64,000 bases of DNA from Sphingobacterium lactis. GTDB taxonomy: Bacteria > Bacteroidota > Bacteroidia > Sphingobacteriales > Sphingobacteriaceae. Shown in pieces: positions 54,272 through 63,198 of the stretch (its first letter is position 1; every line of letters begins with the position of its first letter). The notes beneath the pieces were generated by a model, which worked only from the letters and a program-made list of their open reading frames with translations, had not been told where the DNA came from and made no database searches. The stretch lies in contig NZ_CP049246.1 in NCBI RefSeq assembly GCF_011046555.1, positions 930,001 to 994,000 of the forward strand. Reading direction: 5' to 3'. A program made the translations under genes and the position numbers.

Positions 54272-55261
54272 ATGGGGAAAATCATCAATGTCGTTTTATC
54301 CGGAGGTGTTGGGTCACGCCTTTGGCCACTTTCACGCAAAGCAAAACCAAAGCAATATCTACCGATTTTCAACGGTAAAACGTTGTTTGAGTTAACAGTG
54401 GATCGGAATCAGGGCATATCCTCTAAGGTTATCCTGGTGGGTTCCGAACAGAACAAGACCCTGGCGGCACCATTTCTCGATGGAAAAGAGAATGACGTGA
54501 TCGCAGAAACCGTTCCCCGCAATACGGCGGCAGCCATAGCCTTCGCGGCATTCCATTGCGAACCCGATGATATCCTTATCGTTACGCCATCGGATCACCT
54601 GATCGAAGGGATGGACCATTATGAGGAAGCCATCAACCAAGGGATCATGTTTGCCCAGGAAGGGTACATTGCTACCTTCGGCATTGTTCCGAACCGCCCG
54701 GAAACGGGATACGGTTATATCGAACATGAAGGCAATTCCGTATTGTCCTTCCGCGAGAAACCAAATGAGGATACCGCACGGGATTTTTTGAAAAAAGGTA
54801 ACTTTTTATGGAATTCCGGAATTTTCTGTTTTAAAGCTGGTGTATATTTGGAGGAGTTGATGCGCTTTGAGCCAAAGCTGTACTCTGCAGCCGAAGTAGC
54901 CTTTGAATACGCTACTGGATTGGTGATGGATGAGGAACACTCCAAGTTAATTCCTTCCAAGAGCATTGACTACGCTGTACTGGAGCGCTCTGACTTGATT
55001 AAGGTGGTTCCAGCACGTTTTAAATGGTCCGATATGGGGGCGTTCGATTCTTTATATATTTATTTTAAGGAAAATGGACACCCTGTTGACGAAAGTGGCA
55101 ATATTGTTGTAGGTACAAACAAGCATACTGTTTTTGTTGGGTTACAGAACTGCATGCTAATCAATACGGAAGATGCTGTATTGGTGCTTGATAGAGCATA
55201 TGCCCAAGACGTAAAGCGGGTTTATGAACAATTGGAGAAAGAGAGCTCTCCTTTAATTTAA
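54272..55261 (+). CDS. Mannose-1-phosphate guanylyltransferase
   Basis: 329 residues. The nucleotidyltransferase signature GGVGSRLWPLSRKAKPKQYL (about 11-30) is of the GMP (ManC) kind, and FREKPN (about 157) fits the sugar-phosphate site. It lacks the C-terminal isomerase domain of bifunctional ManC/AlgA. Makes GDP-mannose for glycans. First gene of the surface-sugar region, 1 bp after the exonuclease. Confidence 0.9.
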   Translation: MGKIINVVLSGGVGSRLWPLSRKAKPKQYLPIFNGKTLFELTVDRNQGISSKVILVGSEQNKTLAAPFLDGKENDVIAETVPRNTAAAIAFAAFHCEPDDILIVTPSDHLIEGMDHYEEAINQGIMFAQEGYIATFGIVPNRPETGYGYIEHEGNSVLSFREKPNEDTARDFLKKGNFLWNSGIFCFKAGVYLEELMRFEPKLYSAAEVAFEYATGLVMDEEHSKLIPSKSIDYAVLERSDLIKVVPARFKWSDMGAFDSLYIYFKENGHPVDESGNIVVGTNKHTVFVGLQNCMLINTEDAVLVLDRAYAQDVKRVYEQLEKESSPLI

Positions 55262-55373
55262 GGTAACGTGTAGCAAATACTGGATTAACACCGTATTAAT
55301 AACACATCAATAAATGATTAATGACCGATTACAAGTTGGCTACATGTACCGAACAACTTTACTTTAAAAAACT

Positions 55374-56159
55374 ATGGGATTTTGGAGCAATTTATTTGGA
55401 GGAACTAAGAAAGAAACCAAAACATATCACAACCGATTAAGTTGGGTTGGTTGGGATATGCACAACCACTTGTTGCCGGGGATCGATGATGGAAGTCCGA
55501 ACGTAGAGGAATCAATGATTTTAATTCAAGGGTTAAAGGACCTCGGGATTCATTCCTGTGTTTCTACCCCGCACGTGATGGCAGGCGTACATAACAATAC
55601 CCCGCAGACCATTAAGGAAGCACATGGGAAATTAAGCAATGCCATCCAATCCGCCAATGTTGATTTCAAAATTCACTTCAGTGCCGAATACATGATCGAT
55701 GATCAAATCGACCAATGGGTGCAATCCAACAACCTATGCTTGATCAATGATAAGTATATGTTGATCGAGATGTCCTATCTTTCGGAATCCAAATCACTGT
55801 TTACCATAATCAAAGCCATTCAGGACTTAGGGTACCAGCCAATCTTGGCGCATCCCGAACGCTACAATTACTACCACAATAACTTTAAGATCTTCGAAGA
55901 TATCAAAAATGCGGGCTGTATGTTGCAGTTGAATCTACTTTCGATCAGTAAATATTACGGAGAGAATGTGAAAACGGCGGCATTGACTCTTATCCGTGCA
56001 GGGATGTATGATTTTGTGGGTACTGATATGCACCACAGAAAACACTTGGATGCGCTGAAAGCCGTTGTTAGCAAGTACGATACCAAGGAATTGTTAAAGG
56101 ACAACCCGATCAAAAATGCCAAGCTTTTCGAAGCGAAGAGCGAAAAGCGGACAGCTTAG
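55374..56159 (+). CDS. CpsB/YwqE-type tyrosine-protein phosphatase (PHP fold)
   Basis: 261 residues. Metal-binding motifs DMHNHLLPGIDDG (about 28-40), TPHVM (about 65), AHPERYNYY (about 160) and GTDMHHRKH (about 218) match the PHP-fold phosphatases that dephosphorylate bacterial tyrosine kinases controlling capsule polymerisation. No kinase or Wzc gene is in the window; it may be beyond the right edge. The 112-bp gap before it has no clear feature. Confidence 0.88.
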   Translation: MGFWSNLFGGTKKETKTYHNRLSWVGWDMHNHLLPGIDDGSPNVEESMILIQGLKDLGIHSCVSTPHVMAGVHNNTPQTIKEAHGKLSNAIQSANVDFKIHFSAEYMIDDQIDQWVQSNNLCLINDKYMLIEMSYLSESKSLFTIIKAIQDLGYQPILAHPERYNYYHNNFKIFEDIKNAGCMLQLNLLSISKYYGENVKTAALTLIRAGMYDFVGTDMHHRKHLDALKAVVSKYDTKELLKDNPIKNAKLFEAKSEKRTA

Positions 56160-56231
56160 TTTTTTGCCTCTAAAATACGGCAACCCCCAAAAGCGTTACC
56201 GAACAGGTAACTGTCCATAAAATATTCGATT

Positions 56232-56255
56232 GCAGCCCATAGGGCTGCTTTTTTT
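56232..56255 (+). terminator. Terminator after the CpsB-type gene
   Basis: GCAGCCC-ATA-GGGCTGC and a run of seven T. Confidence 0.85.
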
Positions 56256-56395
56256 ATGCCCAATTTGATCCGGATACCCAAAAAAAACCTCATGGGTGTT
56301 AAAAATCGCTATTTTTCATGGTAAAATGCTTAAACAGAGTGTGTTGTGAGGTACGGAAAGAGTTTTTATCCTAAATTCTGAAAAAAATTAAGCTG

Positions 56396-56516
56396 GACCT
56401 TGTCTGAGGTGAGTCCGAGGTGAGAGCGTGTTGAGAGCGTGTTGAGAGCGTGTCTATGGCACGTCTACACCTCGGTTAAAATACGGTCGCACCACGCTTT
56501 CACCTCGAACAAGGTC
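56396..56516. repeat. 121-bp palindromic element of 11 x 11-bp units, copy B
   Basis: Same length and unit plan as 5956-6076: GACCTTGTCTG, AGGTGAGTCCG, AGGTGAGAGCG, TGTTGAGAGCG twice, the identical centre TGTCTATGGCA, and five right-arm units ending CGAACAAGGTC. The left arm is closer to copy A than the right. The 581-bp gap 56160-56740 holds this, the terminator at 56232 and nothing else I can support. Confidence 0.9.
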
Positions 56517-56740
56517 GGGGGGTGAGGAATCAAAATTTAGACCCGCAATCTGATCGTTCAACTCTTGGGTAACCAGGTTTTTTTTGGAATGGTTACAGAC
56601 CTGACACATCCATTGTGAACACTTTTGGTCCTAGGGTGGCGGAGTAGGTAGATGTATCGATATTAGAAATAATGCTACAATTAATTTCAAACTAATCTGG
56701 GCTTGAATCGTTAATAGATTTAATTTCTTTATTTTGTAGC

Positions 56741-57796
56741 ATGAACAAGACTATTCTTATTACTGGAGGTGCGGGCTTCATTGGTTCTCACGTGGTTAGG
56801 ACTTTTGTCAACAAATATCCAGACTATCATATCGTTAATTTGGATGCATTGACCTATGCCGGAAACCTGGAAAACCTAAGGGATGTGGAAAATGCCGCAA
56901 ATTATACATTTTGCAAGGCTGATATCCGCGATATGGACAGTATGCAGCAGGTCTTTTCAGAATTTAAGCCCGATGCGGTAATCCACCTGGCAGCAGAGTC
57001 CCACGTGGACCGCTCCATTACGGATCCCATGGCTTTCGTCAATACCAACGTTATCGGTACGGTGAATCTATTGAACGCCGCCAAGGAACTGTGGGGCGCG
57101 GACTTTGCCGGTAAGCGCTTTCATCATGTATCCACGGATGAGGTGTTCGGTGCGTTAGGGGATACAGGATTCTTTACGGAAGAAACCAAATACGACCCAC
57201 ATTCACCCTATTCTGCTTCAAAAGCAGCTTCCGATCATTTCGTACGTGCGTATCACGATACCTATGGTCTTCCCATTGTTTTGACGAATTGTTCCAACAA
57301 TTACGGCCCGAATCATTTTCCGGAGAAGTTGATTCCACTCTGTATCCTGAATATTTTGAACAATAAACCATTGCCGATCTATGGCGATGGAAAATATACA
57401 CGCGACTGGTTGTTCGTCATCGATCACGCCCGTGCGATCGATACAGTCTTTCATGAAGGTGTAAATGGACAATCCTATAATGTTGGCGGCTTTAACGAAT
57501 GGAAGAATATCGACCTGGTTCGGGAGCTTTGCAAGCAAATGGACGAGAAATTGGGCCGTGAGGCAGGAACTTCTGAACAACTGATCCAGTTTGTGAAAGA
57601 TAGACCTGGTCATGATTTGCGCTACGCCATCGATGCGAGCAAGATCAAAGCGGAGTTGGGATGGGAGCCTAGCGTAACATTTGAGCAGGGGCTTTCCAAA
57701 ACGATCGACTGGTTCCTGAACAATCAGGAATGGCTGGAGCAGGTTTCTTCCGGCGACTATAGAAAATACTACGCGAATCATTACGGTGCGGTTTAA
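56741..57796 (+). CDS. rfbB: dTDP-glucose 4,6-dehydratase
   Basis: 351 residues. Rossmann motif [10 protein letters not shown] (8-17), catalytic STDEVFG (131-137; D133, E134) and YxxxK with Y157 and K161. Second step of dTDP-L-rhamnose synthesis. The operon order here is rfbB-rfbC-rfbD-rfbA. Confidence 0.97.
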   Translation: MNKTILITGGAGFIGSHVVRTFVNKYPDYHIVNLDALTYAGNLENLRDVENAANYTFCKADIRDMDSMQQVFSEFKPDAVIHLAAESHVDRSITDPMAFVNTNVIGTVNLLNAAKELWGADFAGKRFHHVSTDEVFGALGDTGFFTEETKYDPHSPYSASKAASDHFVRAYHDTYGLPIVLTNCSNNYGPNHFPEKLIPLCILNILNNKPLPIYGDGKYTRDWLFVIDHARAIDTVFHEGVNGQSYNVGGFNEWKNIDLVRELCKQMDEKLGREAGTSEQLIQFVKDRPGHDLRYAIDASKIKAELGWEPSVTFEQGLSKTIDWFLNNQEWLEQVSSGDYRKYYANHYGAV

Positions 57797-57835
57797 TATT
57801 TTGTTACTTTTAGGGGTATTAGCGCAAGAGATCGT

Positions 57836-58396
57836 ATGAATGTTATAGAGACGAAGCTGAAAGGCTGTTTTATTTTGGAACCCCGTATCATTGGCGATAG
57901 CAGAGGTTATTTTTTTGAGAGTTACAATCAGGCATCCTTCGCGGAGCTGACCGGGCATCAGGTGAATTTTGTCCAGGACAACCAATCCTTTTCCAGCCGT
58001 GGTGTCATCCGTGGCCTGCATGCGCAGGCAGGCGAGTTTGCGCAGGCGAAGCTGGTTCGGGTACTGCAGGGTGAAGTGGTTGATGTTGCCGTTGATGCAC
58101 GTCCGGATTCGCCGACCTTTGGTCAGCATGTGGCCGTCCACCTATCTGCAGAGAACAAGAAACAACTTTTCGTTCCACGTGGATTCCTGCATGGATTTGT
58201 GGTCCTGTCGGAGGTGGCTGAGTTTTTCTATAAATGCGACAATTTCTATAAAAAAGATGCCGAATGGGGTGTAATCTTTAATGATGAGACCCTCGGAATA
58301 GACTGGGGAATCGATGCTGAGGAACTGATCATATCTGAAAAGGACCAAATACTGCCTACATTTAACAAGGCAATAGCTGCCCTGAAAACAACGTAA
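57836..58396 (+). CDS. rfbC: dTDP-4-dehydrorhamnose 3,5-epimerase
   Basis: 186 residues, cupin. DSRGYFFESY (about 21-30), catalytic H62 in IRGLHAQ, and PRGFLHGF near residue 115. Third step of the rhamnose route. 39 bp after rfbB. Confidence 0.97.
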   Translation: MNVIETKLKGCFILEPRIIGDSRGYFFESYNQASFAELTGHQVNFVQDNQSFSSRGVIRGLHAQAGEFAQAKLVRVLQGEVVDVAVDARPDSPTFGQHVAVHLSAENKKQLFVPRGFLHGFVVLSEVAEFFYKCDNFYKKDAEWGVIFNDETLGIDWGIDAEELIISEKDQILPTFNKAIAALKTT

Positions 58397-58402
58397 TACA
58401 GG

Positions 58403-59272
58403 ATGGCAAAGAAAAGAATAGTGGTGACAGGGGTATCGGGACAATTGGGTTCAGAGTTGGAATCCTTATGGCGTGATGCCGGACATTTCGATGTCGTTTA
58501 CCTCCGTCGAGAGGATCTTGACCTCGCCAATCCGGAGAGTATTTCCTCCCGTTTGGCCAACTATGCACCAGACTATATCGTACATGCCGCTGCCTATACC
58601 GCAGTGGACAAGGCCGAATCCGAGCCGGAGCTCGCCGATGCCGTAAATCACCTGTCGGCAGTTGAAATCGCCAAGTATGCGGCTCAGCATGGCGCTAAGT
58701 TGGTGTCTATCTCTACGGACTACGTATTTGCCGGTGACCAGGATTTTCCGTTGGATGAACAGCAGGATACGGCACCCATCAATGTATATGGCGAGACCAA
58801 ACGTCAGGGCGAACTCGGTATACTGAATGTCTGCCCGGAGGCGATAATCATCCGAACTTCCTGGGTGTACTCCACCTTTGGGAAGAATTTTGTCAAGACC
58901 ATGCTGCATCTGATGACGACTCGGGACGAGATTTCTGTGGTGAGCGACCAGATCGGTTCGCCAACCTATGCGCGGGATCTTGCCGTTCTGATCGACCATA
59001 TCATCGATAAGGGCCCTTGGATCGGCGGAATTTATCACTACTCCAACGAAGGACAGTGCAGCTGGCACGAATTTGCCATCGCTATCCGGGATTTATCTGG
59101 ATTGACTTGCCAGGTACATGCTATCCCAACGAGTGCATTTCCTACGGCAGCCAAAAGACCGCATTACTCCCTGCTGAGCAAGGAAAAAATTAAGGAAACC
59201 TTTCATGTTGCCGTTCCGCAATGGAAGGACAGCCTGAAAGAGATGCTTTTGAAATTAGAAAAGAACATATAA
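58403..59272 (+). CDS. rfbD: dTDP-4-dehydrorhamnose reductase
   Basis: 289 residues, [14 protein letters not shown] (about 9-19), STDYVFAG (about 103) and the YGETKRQGE Tyr-Lys pair (about 132-140). Last reduction to dTDP-L-rhamnose. 6 bp after rfbC. Confidence 0.96.
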   Translation: MAKKRIVVTGVSGQLGSELESLWRDAGHFDVVYLRREDLDLANPESISSRLANYAPDYIVHAAAYTAVDKAESEPELADAVNHLSAVEIAKYAAQHGAKLVSISTDYVFAGDQDFPLDEQQDTAPINVYGETKRQGELGILNVCPEAIIIRTSWVYSTFGKNFVKTMLHLMTTRDEISVVSDQIGSPTYARDLAVLIDHIIDKGPWIGGIYHYSNEGQCSWHEFAIAIRDLSGLTCQVHAIPTSAFPTAAKRPHYSLLSKEKIKETFHVAVPQWKDSLKEMLLKLEKNI

Positions 59273-59282
59273 AACTACACCT

Positions 59283-60152
59283 ATGAAAGGAATCATTTTA
59301 GCTGGCGGATCCGGTACGCGTTTACATCCCTTGACCCAAGTGGTGTCAAAGCAATTGTTACCGGTGTATGATAAGCCGATGATCTATTATCCGCTGTCCG
59401 TATTGCTTTTAGCGGGCATAAAAGAGGTACTCATCATTTCTACACCGCAGGATCTTCCGAATTTTCAACGACTGTTCGGTGATGGCAGCCAGCTGGGGAT
59501 ATCCATTCAATATGCCGAACAGCCTTCTCCAGATGGCTTGGCTCAGGCGTTTATTATTGGTGCCGATTTTATCGGTGATGACGATGTATGCCTGATCCTA
59601 GGGGATAACATCTTCTATGGTGCCGGGCTGCAGCAACAATTGCTGGAAGCTAAGGCTAAAGTAGAAAACAATGAACAGGCTGTGGTATTTGGCTATTATG
59701 TCGATGATCCGGAACGCTACGGTGTAGCTGCGTTCGATAGCAACGGCAAAGTATTGGATATCGAGGAGAAACCGAAATCGCCGAAGTCAAACTATGCCAT
59801 CGTCGGTTTGTATTTCTATCCCAATTCAGTGGTTGAAGTGGCTAAAGGCGTAAAGCCATCCGACCGCGGGGAGCTAGAAATCACCACCGTAAACCAGGAA
59901 TACCTGAAACAGGATGTCCTCCAATTGCAATTGCTCGGAAGAGGATTTGCATGGCTGGATACCGGGACCCATGAATCCCTGTCCGAAGCAACAGAGTTCA
60001 TCAAAACCATCGAAAAGCGAACATCCCTGAAAGTGGCTTGTCTGGAGGAAATAGCCCTCTCCAAAGGCTATATCCAGAAAGATGAACTCTATAACCGTGT
60101 AAAGGACCTGAAGGGCGTGTACTTTGACTACCTTAAAAAGATTTCAGGGTAA
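59283..60152 (+). CDS. rfbA: Glucose-1-phosphate thymidylyltransferase
   Basis: 289 residues. [11 protein letters not shown] (8-18), [16 protein letters not shown] (about 24-39), DNIFYG (about 108) and EEKP (about 160). First step of dTDP-rhamnose synthesis. Its last codons and stop form the left arm of the terminator hairpin. Confidence 0.97.
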   Translation: MKGIILAGGSGTRLHPLTQVVSKQLLPVYDKPMIYYPLSVLLLAGIKEVLIISTPQDLPNFQRLFGDGSQLGISIQYAEQPSPDGLAQAFIIGADFIGDDDVCLILGDNIFYGAGLQQQLLEAKAKVENNEQAVVFGYYVDDPERYGVAAFDSNGKVLDIEEKPKSPKSNYAIVGLYFYPNSVVEVAKGVKPSDRGELEITTVNQEYLKQDVLQLQLLGRGFAWLDTGTHESLSEATEFIKTIEKRTSLKVACLEEIALSKGYIQKDELYNRVKDLKGVYFDYLKKISG

Positions 60153-60178
60153 AATGGAATTTTACCCTGAAATCTTTT
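60136..60178 (+). terminator. Terminator overlapping the rfbA stop
   Basis: Perfect 20-bp stem (60136-60155 with 60159-60178), loop GGA. The TAA stop of rfbA (60150-60152) lies in the left arm, so translation and hairpin formation compete. Confidence 0.85.
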
Positions 60179-60184
60179 AGTAGT

Positions 60185-60219
60185 GAGATGTGAGTATTGA
60201 GATTTGAGACCTATGGCGG
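60185..60219. repeat. Heptad repeat tract, GAGATNT orientation
   Basis: GAGATGT, GAGTATT, GAGATTT, GAGACCT, then ATGGCGG. The last two units match the tract at 17697. Confidence 0.75.
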
Positions 60220-60272
60220 ATAAGCTTAAACGTTGGTGGGGGGATAAATAGGCGCTATTATATTATGCCTTT

Positions 60273-60321
60273 GGCTCAAGAGACCCATCACACAGTCCTG
60301 CCGCACAACTCTTGCGCCAGC
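60273..60321 (+). repeat. REP-like hairpin element, copy 1
   Basis: 49 bp. Ends GGCTCAAGAG and CTCTTGCGCC pair as a 9-bp stem with one mismatch; a 26-nt loop of ACCCATCACACAG type lies inside. Near-identical to copy 2. Confidence 0.85.
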
Positions 60322-60341
60322 GTTATTTACGGCTTTAAAAG

Positions 60342-60405
60342 GGGCGTTTTTTTGGGAGAGTAAGGGCGCGCTCTGCGCGCCCTTACTCTCCCAAAAAAAA
60401 CGCCC
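60342..60405. repeat. 64-bp near-perfect palindrome
   Basis: Arms of 30 and 31 bp (GGGCGT7GGGAGAGTAAGGGCGCGC and its reverse complement with eight A instead of seven) around the loop TCT. It lies midway between REP-like copies 1 and 3, which are in opposite orientation. It can form an extruded cruciform. Confidence 0.95.
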
Positions 60406-60424
60406 TAACCGCGTCCATTCGCAC

Positions 60425-60472
60425 GCTGGCGCAAGTCTTTTGATGTGGGCCGAGCGGTGGCGGACTTGTGCC
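60425..60472 (-). repeat. REP-like hairpin element, copy 3 (inverted)
   Basis: 48 bp; read on the minus strand it starts GGCACAAGTC and ends GACTTGCGCCAGC. The inner stem is CAAGTC/GACTTG where copies 1 and 2 have CAAGAG/CTCTTG, so both sides changed together. The loop differs. Confidence 0.8.
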
Positions 60473-60546
60473 TAAAACATGCCATAGGCACAATAAATTT
60501 ACATATGCCCTTACCCAGGCGCCAGCGGCATCGCGGTTCCATCAAA

Positions 60547-60595
60547 GGCACAAGAGACCCACCACACAGTCCAGCCGCACATCTCTTGCGCCAGC
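60547..60595 (+). repeat. REP-like hairpin element, copy 2
   Basis: 49 bp, starts GGCACAAGAG and ends CTCTTGCGCCAGC, differing from copy 1 at only a few positions. A decayed fourth relative (GGCACAA ... GGCGCCAGC) lies about 60487-60527. Confidence 0.85.
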
Positions 60596-60677
60596 ATGAT
60601 GGATCCCTTCCCCCATACCCGCTACATTTTCCTGTAAGGTTATGAAATTGTTAATTTTTTTATAAAATCAGTATAAA

Positions 60678-60709
60678 CTTGATAATGCAAAAAGCAATGA
60701 GTACTTTTG
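60678..60709 (+). promoter_or_regulatory. Promoter of the winged-helix regulator gene
   Basis: CTTG (60678-60681), 20-nt spacer, TACTTTTG (60702-60709). Start predicted just before the ATG at 60723 or 60729. Confidence 0.5.
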
Positions 60710-60722
60710 TTGCTCACTTTCA

Positions 60723-61241
60723 ATGTGTATGCTGGATTCGATCATTACATCCAAAACTCGTTTAAAGCTGCTGATTAAGTTCTTTGTAACTTCTTCAAAC
60801 AAAGGCTATTTGCGGGGTATTGCCGAGGAATTTAATGAGTCAACGAATTCAATTCGTAAAGAATTGAATCAGCTGTCCGATGCCGGGTATTTAATCAAAT
60901 CCCAAGAAAACAATAAGATTTATTATCGCGCGAATATAGAGCATCCCCTGTTTGGGTCGCTGCAGAAGTTGGTGCGGACCTATCTGGGATTGGATGAGAC
61001 CATTGATCAGGTCTTGGAGCGGACCGGTAACGTGAAATTAGTGGCCCTGTTGGGGGATTATGCCCGGGGAGTAGATTCTGGAACCATTGAGGTCCTGATC
61101 TGTGGAGATGGATTGGATGCTGATTACCTGACCCGTCTGACCGAGAAAACCGAGCAGTTTCTTGGTAAGAAGATCGTAATCTATCCGCAGATGCCCGAAG
61201 GTGTGCTTCAACAAATTATTTTATATCAAAAAGAAGATTAA
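60723..61241 (+). CDS. Winged-helix regulator with a nucleotidyltransferase-like C-terminal domain
   Basis: 172 residues (ATG 60723 or 60729). Residues about 5-75 form a winged helix of ArsR type (KTRLKLLIKFFVTSSNKGYLRGIAEEFNESTNSIRKELNQL). The second half (VALLGDYARGVDSGTIEVLICGDGLDADYL) resembles the minimal nucleotidyltransferase fold, but the GS motif is missing and the acids are out of place, so it probably binds rather than transfers nucleotides. At the head of the sugar-nucleotide genes ugd onward, so likely their regulator. Confidence 0.8.
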   Translation: MCMLDSIITSKTRLKLLIKFFVTSSNKGYLRGIAEEFNESTNSIRKELNQLSDAGYLIKSQENNKIYYRANIEHPLFGSLQKLVRTYLGLDETIDQVLERTGNVKLVALLGDYARGVDSGTIEVLICGDGLDADYLTRLTEKTEQFLGKKIVIYPQMPEGVLQQIILYQKED

Positions 61242-61286
61242 AATCGTAAATTGGTAGCTAGCCAATTTTTAATCGGTTTAACACGA

Positions 61287-62666
61287 ATGGAAATCAAAAA
61301 GATTGCATGTATAGGAGCAGGATATGTTGGGGGACCAACCATGTCCGTGATTGCTCAAAAGAACCCTGGCGTGCAGGTGACGGTTGTCGATCTGAATAAA
61401 TCGCGAATCGAAGCCTGGAATGCAGAAAACCTGGACGAACTTCCGGTCTATGAGCCTGGCCTAGATGCGGTCGTGGCGGAAGCACGCGGAAGGAACCTGT
61501 TCTTCTCAACCGACGTGGAAGGGGCGATCGCCGAAGCGGACATGATCTTTATCTCCGTAAACACGCCGACCAAGACATACGGTAAGGGAAAAGGACAGGC
61601 TGCCGATCTTAAATTTATAGAACTGTGTGCCCGCCAGATCGCCGATGTGGCGACTTCAAGCAAGATTATCGTCGAGAAATCCACGATCCCTGTACGAACA
61701 GCGGCAACCATAAAAAGTATCCTGGACCACACTGGAAAGGGAATTCAGTTCCACGTGCTCTCCAACCCAGAATTTCTGGCCGAAGGAACAGCAATCCAGG
61801 ATCTGCACAACCCCGACCGTATTTTGATCGGTGGGGAAGATAAAGGCGCCATTGCGGCGTTGAAGTCAATATATGAGGCTTGGGTGCCATCAGAGCGTAT
61901 TATTACCACGAATTTGTGGTCCTCGGAATTGTCAAAATTGGTGGCCAACGCCTTTTTGGCGCAACGGGTGTCCTCGATCAACTCCATTTCGGAGCTGTGT
62001 GAAGTCACAGGTGCCAATGTGGATGAAGTGGCCCATGCCATCGGGCAAGATTCCAGGATCGGGTCCAAGTTCCTGAAAGCATCTGTAGGATTTGGTGGCT
62101 CATGCTTCCAGAAGGATTTGCTCAATCTGGTCTATATCGCACGGTCCTATAACCTGAAATCGGTAGCAGACTATTGGGAACAGGTCATCCTGATCAATGA
62201 TCACCAGAAGACTCGTTTCGCCGAGAAAATCATCCAATCCATGTATAATACCGTTAATGGCAAGAAAATTGCTTTCATGGGCTGGGCATTCAAGAAGAAT
62301 ACGAACGATACCCGAGAATCCGCAGCAATATATGTAGCCGATCACCTGCTGGATGAACAAGCACACATCGCGGTATATGACCCTAAGGTTCAAGCCGATC
62401 AGATCTATAAGGATCTCGACTACCTGGGAACACGAACCGCTGATGAAAATAAGGAATTACTGTCCGTAACACCCGATCCATACGAGGCCGCACAAGATGC
62501 ACATGGCCTTGCCGTGTTGACGGAATGGGACGAATTCAAAGACCTCGACTGGAAAAAAATTAAAGATAGCATGAAAAAACCCGCTTTTATCTTCGACGGA
62601 AGGAAGTTGTTGGACAGAGAGAAACTGGAAGGCCTTGGGTTTGTGTATTATGCAATCGGTGAGTAA
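61287..62666 (+). CDS. ugd: UDP-glucose 6-dehydrogenase
   Basis: 459 residues from ATG 61287 (the longer frame has no good start). Rossmann motif [11 protein letters not shown] (about 7-17), [24 protein letters not shown], the [17 protein letters not shown] block with the catalytic Cys, and the C-terminal NAD-type domain. Oxidises UDP-glucose to UDP-glucuronate. The sequence follows the animal-type enzyme far more closely than the short bacterial RkpK/TuaD type. The next gene overlaps its end. Confidence 0.95.
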   Translation: MEIKKIACIGAGYVGGPTMSVIAQKNPGVQVTVVDLNKSRIEAWNAENLDELPVYEPGLDAVVAEARGRNLFFSTDVEGAIAEADMIFISVNTPTKTYGKGKGQAADLKFIELCARQIADVATSSKIIVEKSTIPVRTAATIKSILDHTGKGIQFHVLSNPEFLAEGTAIQDLHNPDRILIGGEDKGAIAALKSIYEAWVPSERIITTNLWSSELSKLVANAFLAQRVSSINSISELCEVTGANVDEVAHAIGQDSRIGSKFLKASVGFGGSCFQKDLLNLVYIARSYNLKSVADYWEQVILINDHQKTRFAEKIIQSMYNTVNGKKIAFMGWAFKKNTNDTRESAAIYVADHLLDEQAHIAVYDPKVQADQIYKDLDYLGTRTADENKELLSVTPDPYEAAQDAHGLAVLTEWDEFKDLDWKKIKDSMKKPAFIFDGRKLLDREKLEGLGFVYYAIGE

Positions 62667-62694
62667 CAATATATTTGATTCAACAATTAACCAC

Positions 62695-63189
62695 ATGAAA
62701 GAATCGACAAAGGATGCTTCAATAGCGAAGAAGCAAGCAGATTATAATCCTGGACCAAGGGTCGGGATTACATTCAGTACATTCGACCTGCTCCATGCAG
62801 GACATATCATGATGTTGGCCGAAGCAAAACGCCAATGTGACTATTTGATCTGCGGTCTGCAGATGGACCCAACATTGGATAGACCCGAAAAAAATGCACC
62901 TACGCAGACGGTAGTGGAACGTTATATTCAATTAAGGGGATGTGTGTACGTGGATGAAATTGTTCCGTATTCAACGGAGCAGGATCTGGAGGATATCCTG
63001 AGATCATTCAAGCTGGATGTGCGTATAGTAGGCGATGAGTATATCGATCGGGATTTTACGGGACGAAAATATTGTGAAGAAAAGGGAATTGAGCTGTATT
63101 TTAACAGTCGGGATCATCGGTTTTCGAGCTCAGGGCTGAGAAAGATCGTAGCGGATAAGGAAAATCAAAAGGACGGAAATAGCAATTAA
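62695..63189 (+). CDS. Nucleotidylyltransferase (cytidylyl/adenylyltransferase family)
   Basis: I favour ATG 62695 (164 residues); ATGs at 62635 and 62650 lie inside ugd. The HxGH motif is LLHAGH (about 31-36), and RFSSSGLR near residue 145 stands for the ISSTxxR motif. Such enzymes activate glycerol-3-phosphate or heptose/sugar phosphates; glycerol-3-phosphate cytidylyltransferase is the closest guess, given its length. Position suggests a glycan precursor. Confidence 0.8.
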   Translation: MKESTKDASIAKKQADYNPGPRVGITFSTFDLLHAGHIMMLAEAKRQCDYLICGLQMDPTLDRPEKNAPTQTVVERYIQLRGCVYVDEIVPYSTEQDLEDILRSFKLDVRIVGDEYIDRDFTGRKYCEEKGIELYFNSRDHRFSSSGLRKIVADKENQKDGNSN

Positions 63190-63198
63190 ACATCATAA

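Noticed and set aside
56634..56670. GGTGGCGGAGTAGGTAGATG resembles the D-arm of a tRNA-Leu
   Set aside because: No acceptor stem, anticodon arm or T-arm follows; at best a short chance match or a remnant.
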